Assembly (NCBI GenBank): GCA_040772845.1
Contig: JAXGXG010000001.1
Location: forward strand, 6,138,001 to 6,202,000
Source: PWXP01 sp040772845
GTDB lineage: Bacteria; Planctomycetota; Planctomycetia; Pirellulales; Thermoguttaceae
Direction of reading: 5' to 3'
Length of the DNA stretch: 64,000 nucleotides
Every line of letters begins with the position of its first letter. Within the stretch, counting starts at the first letter, position 1. Below the pieces are notes generated by a model. It made no database searches. It had not been told where the DNA came from and was given only the letters and a program-made list of their open reading frames with translations. Made by a program: the position numbers and the translations under genes. Positions 7,461 through 16,658 of this stretch are shown piece after piece.

Positions 7461-9869
7461 TTACTCAGGAATCGATTGGGCAAGCAACGGTCGAACGAGT
7501 TCGCGGATTTCCAGAGGCAGGCGAAACAGGGGACGATCGCTTCCGGTCTTGATCGCCTCGACAGCGGCGTCCAGACTTCGTAGCGGTATTTCCAATTCCT
7601 CGCAGCCCTGGCTCGACCTCTGCCAAGCCTCGTTCCAAAGATCGAGTTGCGCTTCCGAGTAGCCTTCCGTGGCGAGGAGTCTGATGGTCTGTGTTACGCC
7701 CTGGCCCAACTGGGCGGCTACCCCATGGTTCACGTACAGGGGGACCAGAGCCGATACGTAGCCTTCCCATTCCTGATGCCCTCGGCGCAGAACCATTGTG
7801 AGCAGATCCCTCGCGTTTCCGCCATAAGCTTCCGCCTCGCTGTCGCCCGTGCGGAACGCCGTTTCGAGAGCTGCGATTACCTGATCGCGACTGGCAACTG
7901 CAACCATCGTTTCCGGAAGTGCAAACAGAGCGTTCGTCTTCAATTGTGACGGAAGTCCGGGGATAGCGAGGGCTCGTTCAATGCTCTGCTTGGCCAGATC
8001 GTACTGGCCTGCCTGCCATTGTATCATTCCTCGTCCCAAAAACGCAATCGCAAGCATTTCCGCCGGCGCATCGGCCATGTCGATCACGGCCGTGTAGTCC
8101 GCCAGTGCTTGTTCCACGTCACCCTGCTTGCCGAAGGTCACACCTCGATTGAAGAGCGTCTTCGCCTTCTGCTCCGGCGGCGCATTGGCCATGTCGATCA
8201 CGGCCGTGTAGTCCGCCAGTTCTTGTTCCACGTCACCCTGCTCGCCGAAGGTCACACCTCGATAGAGAAACGCCATCGCCTTCTGCCTCGGCGGCGCATC
8301 GTCCATATCGATCACGGCTGTGTAGTCCGCCATTGCCTGTTCCACTTCACCTCGCTCTTCGAACATCACACCTCGACTGAGGAGTGCCAACGCCTTTGGC
8401 TCCGCCGGGACATCGGCCATGTCGATGATTCGCGACAGCGCCTCCGCACACGCGTCGTAGTCTCCGCTGGAAGCACAGACTTCGGCGCCCAGCAGGCTAG
8501 CAGACAACGGATCGACGAAGGTCAACTCGCTACACAGTTCAAGGGCTTTGTCGAATTGTTGGGTGTTGATCTTCTTCTGTATCTCTTCGTTCAGCGTTAG
8601 CTTCAGGAAACTCTCGATGCTCGTGTCGGTCTCCAACGCGGCGGCACGATAGGCATCGCCGCGAGAAGGCGTCCCAGATGCTGGAGCCGGGGTCTTCAAA
8701 TACGATTCAGGAAACCAAGCCCGCAAGAACTTGGCCACCAGCTTCAATGGACGGCCACGCTGATTCTTGACCTCCAGGCAAAGCCGCATCAACGGTTCGG
8801 CCATCTCGTAGAATGACTCTTTGCCCCGCTTCTGCGATTGCACGTACCCTTTCTGCTTCAGATTGCCCAACTGCTTCGAGCAACTACCCTCGGCAATGAA
8901 CGTCTCCTCGGCAATTTGCTTGACCGTCACCGCACCGCTGGCGTTGCACAGCGTTTGCACGATTCGCGCCTGCTGTAGCGGCAGTGACCGAACTCGCTCC
9001 TGAAAATAGGGCGTCAGGTCTTCGGCCAGTCCCTCGAATGCACTGACCAGATCATCGAGCGATTCCTTGGTAAGGAACTCCGCGAGCAGGACGTACATGC
9101 GATGATTGCCGCCTGCCAGATGGTGCAGGGCGCGGAGCCGATAGTGTCCTTCCGCCGAAGTGAGATAGGTTGCGAGAGCCTGGTTCCCCTGTTCCAGGCT
9201 GATTTTCCGGATGAGTTCCCGGGCATCGTCGACCGAAAGGGGGCGAAGGTGCTTGATATCGAAAAACCCGAAGAACGCCTCGTCGCGCTTGGAGATTCCG
9301 GAGAAGAGTTGTTGTGACGTGGCCAGCGTGGCAATGCGTGGATACTCCTGCAAGAACGCCCGCCATTTCTTTCGCCCCATGTCGCCCAGTCCGTCGAATA
9401 CGCCGTCCAGGTTTTCCATGATCAACAGGATGTTTCGGTTCCCCAATCGCTCGACGATCGACTTGAGGATCGATTCGGCGGCGTCATCCGCATTCAATCC
9501 GCGCACCGACGCGCGGTAGTCTGTGGCGAATTCGTCCGGATACTCGGCCGCCAATTGATCGGCAATGCCGAGTGCAATATCGATCAGGCCCGTGAATGTG
9601 TCGTCCTCGCCCAGCCAGGCTACTCGCATGGTATCCGACAGTTCTTGCCGGTGGGACAATGCGTATTCGACGAGGGTGATCAAGTGGGTCTTTCCACTGC
9701 CGCGTGGGCCGATCAGAAGGACATGGTACTTGTCGTCGGTCGACATGCTGCGAGCGAGTCGCTCGACAATCTTGTCGAGCAGTCGCTCACGTTGAACGAA
9801 GATGCGTTTAAGCACCTCGCGGTCGGTATTGCTGGGCGTGTACGCTGAAATTGCAGGTTGACGTTTCAT
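7461..9869 (-). CDS. STAND-like ATPase with winged helix and TPR array
   Basis: 802 residues from the ATG at 9869, which overlaps the TGA of the upstream ATPase gene in an ATGA and so indicates translational coupling. Order: AAA/Orc-like NTPase with Walker A GPRGSGKT (residues 54-61) and Walker B NILLIMENLDG near residue 145; a winged helix near residues 330-375 (AEETFIAEGSCSKQLGNLKQKGYV); a linker; then TPR-type repeats (about 480-690) with a 40-residue period (RGVTFGEQGDVEQELADYTAV). This is the layout of signal-transducing ATPases in which the repeats sense a ligand. The function is unknown; candidates are a regulator or a conflict/defence ATPase. Confidence 0.8.
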   Translation of the reverse strand: MKRQPAISAYTPSNTDREVLKRIFVQRERLLDKIVERLARSMSTDDKYHVLLIGPRGSGKTHLITLVEYALSHRQELSDTMRVAWLGEDDTFTGLIDIALGIADQLAAEYPDEFATDYRASVRGLNADDAAESILKSIVERLGNRNILLIMENLDGVFDGLGDMGRKKWRAFLQEYPRIATLATSQQLFSGISKRDEAFFGFFDIKHLRPLSVDDARELIRKISLEQGNQALATYLTSAEGHYRLRALHHLAGGNHRMYVLLAEFLTKESLDDLVSAFEGLAEDLTPYFQERVRSLPLQQARIVQTLCNASGAVTVKQIAEETFIAEGSCSKQLGNLKQKGYVQSQKRGKESFYEMAEPLMRLCLEVKNQRGRPLKLVAKFLRAWFPESYLKTPAPASGTPSRGDAYRAAALETDTSIESFLKLTLNEEIQKKINTQQFDKALELCSELTFVDPLSASLLGAEVCASSGDYDACAEALSRIIDMADVPAEPKALALLSRGVMFEERGEVEQAMADYTAVIDMDDAPPRQKAMAFLYRGVTFGEQGDVEQELADYTAVIDMANAPPEQKAKTLFNRGVTFGKQGDVEQALADYTAVIDMADAPAEMLAIAFLGRGMIQWQAGQYDLAKQSIERALAIPGLPSQLKTNALFALPETMVAVASRDQVIAALETAFRTGDSEAEAYGGNARDLLTMVLRRGHQEWEGYVSALVPLYVNHGVAAQLGQGVTQTIRLLATEGYSEAQLDLWNEAWQRSSQGCEELEIPLRSLDAAVEAIKTGSDRPLFRLPLEIRELVRPLLAQSIPE
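8066..8425 (-). repeat. Three tandem 120-base units encoding TPR repeats
   Basis: Units beginning near 8068, 8188 and 8308 are nearly identical at the DNA level (shared GTCGATCACGGCCGTGTAG). Each encodes a 40-residue TPR-like unit inside the ATPase gene. Near-identity suggests recent duplication or gene conversion, and the copy number could change by recombination. Confidence 0.8.
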
Positions 9870-11080
9870 GAGGAAAGCCCCTGTGCCGATAGCCACCATT
9901 TCCGGATCAAGGGGAAGCGAAATGCATAGCGCTTGTCCAGATCGCGGGTCAGGTAGTGATCCTGGGCCAGTAGCTTGAGCAACTGGATGATCTGATCGCG
10001 ATTGTCCAATGCCAGTCTTGCTTTCATTGCCGTCCACACTTCGTCAATCGTCTGTGGCCGTGGGGCAAGGGCCAAGGTGTCCAGAATCGTACGGGCAAGT
10101 GTTGCACGTGGAATCGGTTTGCCGTTCACATCGGCAGACGAGCCGGGATAATAGGTCTTCAGACGGGAGCGGAAGTGCTCCATCTCCCACGCATCGTTGT
10201 CGTCGGTGAGGTGTTGGCGGACGACCTGTCGAGCGTCTTCGATGGAAACGGGTGCGTCCAGTTCGGCTAGTTGGCCTACGACCCGTTCCAGATAGAAAGG
10301 GACTCGATCTGTGAGCCTGGCCAACTCATCGGGAAGCAGTTCACGGTCGCCTTCGACGACCTGTACTTCTTCGGTTTTCAGTAGCCGTTCGGCCAAAATG
10401 ACCGCGTCGGACAAGGCCAAAGCTTCGATGGGGACGAGGGGCATGTCGTTTAATGGTTGGCTGGCGAAGCCGTCTCCCTTCAGGTCGCTTAGCACGTGGT
10501 GCAGGCCGATCGAACCTGCAAAGATCATGCGCAAGTTTGCGTGCTGCTGTCGCATTGCGCGTAGGGTGTCAAGGATATCGAGTGCGGCATGATTTGGCGT
10601 TCCGGTATCCTTTTCGCGGGTGGTGATCTTCTGGAGCATGTACGGAAGCTCATCCAGGAGCAATACGATTAGGAGATCAGGATGTTGCGAACAGACTTGG
10701 TCGAGCGTCTTTTCAAGGATCGGTTTCCAGCCGATTCGGTCTTGCCTGGGGATTTTGATGACGCCCCCGATTTCGACGCCGCCTATTTTGTCCATGAATG
10801 TTTGAAACCCGCCGAGCACATTCTGCATTGCAGAAAGCCAGACCTTCATCTCGGTCAGTAGCACTTCGGTGAATCGTTCGGGCGAATCGACTCTCTCGAG
10901 ATCGATGAAGATCAGGGCGGTTCCCGCCGGGTGCTCTGCCAGCATCTTCCGCATGACGGTCGTCTTGCCGATCCGTCGTTCGGCTGTGAAGCGGAGCGAA
11001 TGGGACTTGAGCTTCTTCCAGATTCGGCGGATCAGGTCATCTCGCCCGACGACATTTTCAGGGGCAATTTGGACTGCCAT
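9866..11080 (-). CDS. AAA+ ATPase (COG1672-like), first gene of a coupled pair
   Basis: 404 residues from the ATG at 11080, which has GGAGG 6-7 bases upstream. The NTPase domain has a P-loop AERRIGKTT (residues 33-41; the usual first glycine is alanine, as is seen in this family), a Walker B run LLIVLLLDELPYML near residue 155, and a sensor region MIFAGSIGLHHVL. The last 120 residues look like winged-helix modules (TLARTILDTLALAPRPQTIDEVWTA). Its stop overlaps the start of the TPR ATPase, so the two proteins are probably made in fixed ratio and may form a complex. No nuclease or other effector domain is visible in either. Confidence 0.82.
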   Translation of the reverse strand: MAVQIAPENVVGRDDLIRRIWKKLKSHSLRFTAERRIGKTTVMRKMLAEHPAGTALIFIDLERVDSPERFTEVLLTEMKVWLSAMQNVLGGFQTFMDKIGGVEIGGVIKIPRQDRIGWKPILEKTLDQVCSQHPDLLIVLLLDELPYMLQKITTREKDTGTPNHAALDILDTLRAMRQQHANLRMIFAGSIGLHHVLSDLKGDGFASQPLNDMPLVPIEALALSDAVILAERLLKTEEVQVVEGDRELLPDELARLTDRVPFYLERVVGQLAELDAPVSIEDARQVVRQHLTDDNDAWEMEHFRSRLKTYYPGSSADVNGKPIPRATLARTILDTLALAPRPQTIDEVWTAMKARLALDNRDQIIQLLKLLAQDHYLTRDLDKRYAFRFPLIRKWWLSAQGLSS

Positions 11081-11110
11081 TTGCAGCCTCCGATTGTGCG
11101 ATGCTTCTAA

Positions 11111-11152
11111 CGTACGACATATATATCGTACGACCAAAGCGTCGTGCGTCAA
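11111..11152 (-). promoter_or_regulatory. Promoter with overlapping palindromic operator for the ATPase pair
   Basis: On the minus strand TTGACG (11147-11152) and TACGAT (11125-11130) are 16 bases apart. The -10 box lies within a perfect inverted repeat, CGTACGA-N8-TCGTACG (11111-11132), with a CGTCGTGCGTC half-site-like stretch (11140-11150) just upstream. A repressor bound there would block the -10 box. The repressor is not identified, but the two products themselves carry winged helices. Confidence 0.6.
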
Positions 11153-11345
11153 GGGCTGTGGCTATGGTTTGTGGGGTTTTTCGGGTAATGCTGGCAAATG
11201 CTGCCCCCGGAATGCCGCTGGCGGGGGGTGTATTTATGAATGGAGGATAGGGGATCCGGCCTTGCGTACTGCGGAAACGCGGGGCCTGTGATTGCGATGG
11301 AGGACCGGAAGCGGTCGTTGTGCTCATCTGAATGAGGCAAACCGC

Positions 11346-12541
11346 TCAGGCTGGCCGTTGCAGCGTTTGCCAGGATTGGTTGTTGAGGGCCTGGTCGGTG
11401 TTGGGATTGTAGAAGGCGCTGTCGGTCACGATGTATTCGCCCAGGCCGTTGGACCAGGCTTGATCGTAGCCGGAGGGTAGTTCGACCTGATTGCCGCCGG
11501 AGTCGACGTAAGTGTCGACGCCGCGAATGGCCTGGCTGTAGTTGTCGCCCATCTGGTCCATGGCGCTGGAGCGTGCGGCCCAGCCGTCCACGATCATGTC
11601 GCTGGTCTCGCTCATGGTGCGGCTGGCGTCCGAAAGGCCGGCCAGGGCCTGACGCTGGCTGGCCGCCATCTGCTGCAGGGCCATGGCCGCCATGCGACGC
11701 GCCTGCATGATCCGCTGACTCTCCTGCCGGTAGCACTGGAACCACTGGGGGTTCATGCGGAAGCTGCGCATCGATGCCATGCAGGCGGAGGCGAGGGCAT
11801 CGAGATGGCCGGCCCGCGCGCGGAACGCAAATAGCGCCTCGGCCGTCCAGAATGTCTTCTTGCTGGTGAGTAGCCCGAACCCGGTCTGCGTTTCGACCCG
11901 GCTGATCACGCAGAAGAGGTCCTCCTCCATGTCGATACCGTCGACCGTGTAGCGTACGCGTATGCGAGCGCCGTCGCGGCTGGGCGGCGGTGCGAAGCCG
12001 GCCGCCTGCTGCGGTTGCGTCTGCTGCAGCGAACCGGCCAAATCGGGCAGTTGCTCCTGGTCGACCATTTGCAGCGAAAGATTGGGGCACTGATATTGCG
12101 GCCCCATGGCCTGTGTCCACAGTTTACGCAGGCCGTCCAGGCCGGGAAGCTGACGGATTTCGGTCCGCCAGCGTTCGACGTCGAACAGGTCGGCGATGGC
12201 TTGCGTTTGCGGTACGGCCGCCTGCGGTTGGGCCATGGCGCCTCGATACCGTGGGAGGATCAGCTCGGTGAGTGCCTCCCGGGCAGTCATCGGGGCGCGT
12301 TGCTCGACGCCGTCCAGCTTGAACGCGTAATGCTTGGGGCCCCATTTCCCCATGAGCGTGTTCAGCGGGGTCTCGGTCCACATGTGTGGAAGCGAGGGGA
12401 AGCACTCGATCTGCTCCGGACCTACCGGATTCCAGGCACGAAACGGGATGACGGCCGGCATGGTAACGCTGTCGCGCCACCAGACGGTTCCCTCGAACGA
12501 CCACTCGGCCGGGATGAGCCTGCAATCCGTTCGTCTGCCAT
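11346..12541 (-). CDS. Hypothetical protein, apparent one-base frameshift near the start
   Basis: The open part (12461 downward, 371 residues) ends in a pattern I remember from many unannotated proteins (ELPSGYDQAWSNGLGEYIVTDS). The middle is Met/Ala/Gln-rich helix (RRMAAMALQQMAASQRQAL). Upstream of 12461 the same frame continues as LIPAEWSFEGTVWWRDSVTM, clearly coding but without a start codon. An ATG at 12541 with GGAG and GAGG upstream starts MADERIA in another frame; one extra base near 12520 would join them. The full product would be about 397 residues. No signal peptide or catalytic motif is recognised; function unknown. Confidence 0.65.
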
Positions 12542-12709
12542 GATCCTCATCTCCTACAAGAGTGAATCATCTACAGAAAACATACCTGCCAGATGTGCGT
12601 CTGGCAAGGTGAACTTGGCGTGACGAGGTTTCTTGGCAAAACCAGTCTATTGCGTGTCAGATGGGCATGCCGCTTGTGCGATTGAAGATGTGCGGGTGGC
12701 AGATTCGGA

Positions 12710-15700
12710 TCATCGCGTTACACGTACGGAAATCGACAACTCGCCCGTTGGCTTGCCGTTGCGGAGCGGCTGTACGTAAACACGCGCCTGGCGAGCCGAT
12801 GTTGCCGCAGGCGCGGTGAGTGTGACTTGAACCAGACTTTCTCCGGCCTTCTCCAGCGATGTTTTCCAGAATGGCGGCGCTGTAACCTGCAGGGATGCCG
12901 TATCCAGCCCGGCGCCTTCGAGCACAAATGAGGTGCTATCGCCGGGCGCGACTTCGGCCGGAGGGGCCTTCAAACGTACGGAGGCCTGCTTCATGGACGG
13001 GGCCAGACCTTGCCGGTCGTCCTGGTACAGCAGCAGCGCCGGTTCCTCCGAAAGTGTGACCGCAACGCCTTCAGCCTGGCTTTCGAGCCGTGTTCGCTGA
13101 CCGTCCAATCGGATCAGCTCAACCTGCCGGCCAGACGATATCGGAACGCACGCGTCGCGGCGCTGATCATCGAGCCAAAGCACCTGCAGGCATCCGCCCC
13201 GGTCGTCGCGGAACAGATACGCCTGCTCGCCGTCCGGATAGTGCTCTTCTTCGACGAATTGCTTGTCGCAAATGCCGTTGAGCATGTAGTAATGGGTAAT
13301 TGCGTCGAGCCGCGGGTTGTAAAGGTTGTATTTGCAGTCGAAAATGCAGTGGGCGTCGCCGAACTGTCCGCGGGCCTTGCCTTGCGGATCGGGATACTGG
13401 ATGGTGAACCAGCTCACGGTCGCGCCGCCTTCTGCGAAGAAGACGGTGAACTTTTTGATCATCGACATTGCAACGTCGCGGCGCGTCTGTCCCTGGCTGT
13501 TCAGGCCGAGTTCGGTTGAATGGAGCGGCTTGACGGCGTTGTACTTCCTCATCAGTTCGCGATACGCCTGCATGGTGCGACGCACATCGGTATAGCGTTC
13601 GTAAATGTGGAAGTCGTACGAATCGAGGTAGTTCTGGTAACCTGCCTTGAAATACTCCTCGTTGGGCTCGACCGAGGTGCCGATTACGTGGATGGCCGGA
13701 TCGAACGCCTTGACCGATTCGTAAATGGCTTTATAGGCACGGACGTTTTCGAGCACCTTATCGCCGGTTCCGTGAGGCTCGTTGCCCATGGCGATCATGG
13801 CCAGCCCCTGGTTGGCGTAGGCTTCCAGGAAGTTGCGCATGCCTTTGCGCAGCGACTGCTCGCTGTATTCGCTGAATCCTTTGCGTTCGACGCTGGCGGC
13901 CGGTGTGCCGGTGATCCACTTCGCACCCATCTGGGCGCATCGGTCAATACCTGGACAATGCGGCTTGTAGGGTTCCTTGGGCGACCAGCCGCCCCACACG
14001 CCGATCAGCCGTAGGCCAATCCGGTCGGCCAAGTCGAAATAGGCAGGTACGCGACTGTCCCAGTTGCGGATTGTGAATGGAATATCCTTGGGCGGAAACT
14101 GCTTGCTTGCGGCAGCGGGGAGAACGGCCAGCCCGGAGAACTCCGTCACCGGATCGCCTGCCTGCTGTGGCACAGCGACGTGGAACTCGTAGAACTTCCC
14201 GACAGCAAGCTGTTCGGCCGGCAAATGGACGTCGGCCGTATAGATGAACCGGCCATCCTTGCGTCCTTGCTTTTCTAACGCTATCTGGCCCGGTGCAAGC
14301 TGCTCGGCGCCCCAATAATCGCGAACGGAGTATTGCAGCGTCTGTTCGCCGGCAGGTAACGGTTTGATTGCTTCGACCGTTACGTGGAAGGCTACCGGTT
14401 CGCCCGGCAGAAAGAGGTTTCCGGTCGCGTCGGTCGCCAGCAGGATGCGCTCAATCCGTCGCTCGATGGGCTGCATGCTCAACGGGGCTGCCGACAGGAC
14501 GCCGAGCCGAAACGCGCCGTATGTCTTGTTCAGCTCGATGTGAAATCGGGCTTCCGCCGCGCCGCGCGGCAACTCCACGGATGTGACTGTGGTTTGCCAA
14601 TCGGTCTTGCCGTACCCAATTGCGACGGGCGCAATTTCCAGCCGGTTTCCCGAACGGTCGAACACCTCCAGTGCGATGGCTGCATGGTAGGAATTGTCGG
14701 GCGAGTGCAGATCGGACTTCCACGTGTATTCCATCTGCCACGGGCCGGCTGTTACGGCAAACCGAGGCCCGATCGCCTGCGTTTCCGTTTGCAGCTTGCC
14801 GAGTGGGCGGGCCAGCACCAGGGCGCCAGCCGGCTTGTCTCGGCCGGTTGCCGCTGTTTTGACGTCGCCGGTGGTCTGCCACGAGGGCGCCAGGGAACTG
14901 CCCGGCTCGAACGATGCGGAGAAGGCCGACGGCTGGACGGCCGCTTCCAGCGTCACTTCGGCGCGAATATCGCTGAGGAACAACTCCGGCTGCTTGCCTT
15001 CGTGCGAACGCGTATTGAGCATCAGTTCGACAAGTTGGACCGAATCGCGCCACTTGCCATCGTTCGCGCCGCCCCAATGCTCGCCGCCGGCGATCTCGGA
15101 GGGAACGAGTGTGACCTCGCGCCATTGGCCGTCGGCAGTCAGCGGCAGGTCCTTCCGCTGATGGCACTGGCCGGTTCCATCCACCATGCGAACGGCAAAG
15201 GACGTTGTTGCGGCCGATCGCATCTTGAATCGGAAGGCGGTAATCGCCTCGACGTCCAGTTGGGCGAACTTGCGGCGTACGCCCACATAGGCGCCGCCGT
15301 CGCGGAAATCGGCGTGCAGGCGCATGGCATACTTGCCGGCCGCAGGCTGATTTTCGATCAGGTCCAGGTTGCCTTTGGCCCCGGCGAATTCCTGGCCCAG
15401 GTTGAAGCTCCAATCCAATTCGCCTGCCTGAAGCATCTCGTCAAGTTGGATTGTCTTCCGGATCAAGGCCCGTTTCGCGTTGGCAGCCTGAAAGCGGACG
15501 TCGCTTATCAACAGCGTGCCCTTTTCTCCTCCCATGGCGCGTGACGCCAGAATCCACAGGTTGCCGCCGGGCGTGAAGTCCTTGTGGTGCTTCTCGCTAT
15601 CGGCCTGGCCGTCCCAACTCTCGTAGCTGGCCACGGTATCGAGTGCGCCCGGCGTTCCCATGGTCTTGAGAAAGCGTGCAAACGGCAGGACGATCTGCTG

Positions 15701-16141
15701 CCAGCCGCCCTTTTCGTTCAGCTTGATATTGATCTGGTGGACCCGATTGTCTTCATCCTGAATGCGAATGGGCAGCCGTTGCGAACCGGCAGGCGAGTTG
15801 ACCCAGAACGAAATCGTATCGATCTTCTCTGGGGGCAGTACAATGCCTGCCTGGACGTAGTTGCCGCCTTTGGTGAAGTCGCCATGCAGACTGAGCACGG
15901 GCTGGCCGCGGAACGTCTCGCCGGCCAGTTTCAGCTCGCCTTGTGCGCCGGGGAACTCAGGCCCATTACCGAACTTCCAGCCGCCTTGCGGTTGGGCCGG
16001 GTCGATCAGGGCCATGCCCTTGTCTTTCGGCGATTCGGTGTCGGCTGCCGGAAGGCCTGGCTGCAGGGCGGCGGCCGTGATGAGCAAAACCGTCGCCGAC
16101 AACAGAAATGGGAGTTGCTGAGACTTCGTGCCGCGCCGCAT
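12710..16141 (-). CDS. Large secreted glycoside hydrolase-like protein with CBM-like N-terminal domains
   Basis: 1143 residues from the ATG at 16141 (AAGGTG upstream), with a signal peptide (LPFLLSATVLLITAAAL). Two similar beta-sandwich modules near residues 50-215 and 235-405 (GGNYVQAGIVLPPEKID and GGAYVGVRRKFAQLD in equivalent places) look like carbohydrate-binding or CIA30-like domains, followed by further sandwich regions. A TIM-barrel (about 680-960) has the clan GH-A pair: acid/base in MGNEPHG (about residue 785) and nucleophile in STELGL (about 875). A C-terminal beta-domain follows. It resembles GH39/GH5-type enzymes, but the exact family and substrate are not clear. It would act outside the cytoplasm on polysaccharide. 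Confidence 0.78.
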   Translation of the reverse strand: MRRGTKSQQLPFLLSATVLLITAAALQPGLPAADTESPKDKGMALIDPAQPQGGWKFGNGPEFPGAQGELKLAGETFRGQPVLSLHGDFTKGGNYVQAGIVLPPEKIDTISFWVNSPAGSQRLPIRIQDEDNRVHQINIKLNEKGGWQQIVLPFARFLKTMGTPGALDTVASYESWDGQADSEKHHKDFTPGGNLWILASRAMGGEKGTLLISDVRFQAANAKRALIRKTIQLDEMLQAGELDWSFNLGQEFAGAKGNLDLIENQPAAGKYAMRLHADFRDGGAYVGVRRKFAQLDVEAITAFRFKMRSAATTSFAVRMVDGTGQCHQRKDLPLTADGQWREVTLVPSEIAGGEHWGGANDGKWRDSVQLVELMLNTRSHEGKQPELFLSDIRAEVTLEAAVQPSAFSASFEPGSSLAPSWQTTGDVKTAATGRDKPAGALVLARPLGKLQTETQAIGPRFAVTAGPWQMEYTWKSDLHSPDNSYHAAIALEVFDRSGNRLEIAPVAIGYGKTDWQTTVTSVELPRGAAEARFHIELNKTYGAFRLGVLSAAPLSMQPIERRIERILLATDATGNLFLPGEPVAFHVTVEAIKPLPAGEQTLQYSVRDYWGAEQLAPGQIALEKQGRKDGRFIYTADVHLPAEQLAVGKFYEFHVAVPQQAGDPVTEFSGLAVLPAAASKQFPPKDIPFTIRNWDSRVPAYFDLADRIGLRLIGVWGGWSPKEPYKPHCPGIDRCAQMGAKWITGTPAASVERKGFSEYSEQSLRKGMRNFLEAYANQGLAMIAMGNEPHGTGDKVLENVRAYKAIYESVKAFDPAIHVIGTSVEPNEEYFKAGYQNYLDSYDFHIYERYTDVRRTMQAYRELMRKYNAVKPLHSTELGLNSQGQTRRDVAMSMIKKFTVFFAEGGATVSWFTIQYPDPQGKARGQFGDAHCIFDCKYNLYNPRLDAITHYYMLNGICDKQFVEEEHYPDGEQAYLFRDDRGGCLQVLWLDDQRRDACVPISSGRQVELIRLDGQRTRLESQAEGVAVTLSEEPALLLYQDDRQGLAPSMKQASVRLKAPPAEVAPGDSTSFVLEGAGLDTASLQVTAPPFWKTSLEKAGESLVQVTLTAPAATSARQARVYVQPLRNGKPTGELSISVRVTR

Positions 16142-16302
16142 AGTACACCTTTCCGATGGCTTTCCACATGCCTGTTTGGAAACGAGTGAATTGTATCTGC
16201 CTGGCCCGGTGAAGTGCAAGTTGTGCTGGGGGTGTGGCAGGAGTTTCTGGCAGGCGCAACGACTCAATGTTGCGCGACTTACAACTTATGCGACGCCAGT
16301 CG

Positions 16303-16490
16303 TCACCTCCCGGGCTCGTCCCGGGGGATTCGTGACTGGCCGGCTACCCCCGAGCCTCGGAAGAGCTTTCGTGCCTCCCGCCCCGCACTGCCGCCGCCTT
16401 CGCGGCGGCTGTGCGGGGCGGGAGGCAACAGGCAATTCGCTTGTAGCTGGCCAGTCATGATTCCGCTGGGGCAAGCCCAGCAGGGGCAAG
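16303..16490. repeat. Nested hairpin element, copy 2
   Basis: This lies in the 517-base gap between the glycoside hydrolase and sulfatase genes. The left outer hairpin has loop CTCGT (CCCGGG-CTCGT-CCCGGG), the right outer hairpin is CTGGG-GCAAG-CCCAG, and GGCTA/TAGCT pair inside them. The central stem (16374-16397 with 16402-16425) has 24 base pairs with one mismatch and loop CTTC; its tip is again GCCGCC/GGCGGC, but its outer stem sequence is unrelated to copy 1. The remainder of the gap holds no recognised gene. Confidence 0.8.
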
Positions 16491-16658
16491 TTTCATGCCG
16501 AGCGCTTATGCAAGCCATATTCGGCGCGTTCGCAGGTGGCGCTACCAGCGAAGCGTGCCACACATCATTGTGTTGGCGCAGCGCGTCTCGTCGGCTATCA
16601 TGGAATACGGTTCAACTACGGCCGGATAGAAATACACCTCCAACCTGCGGGCGTTATC

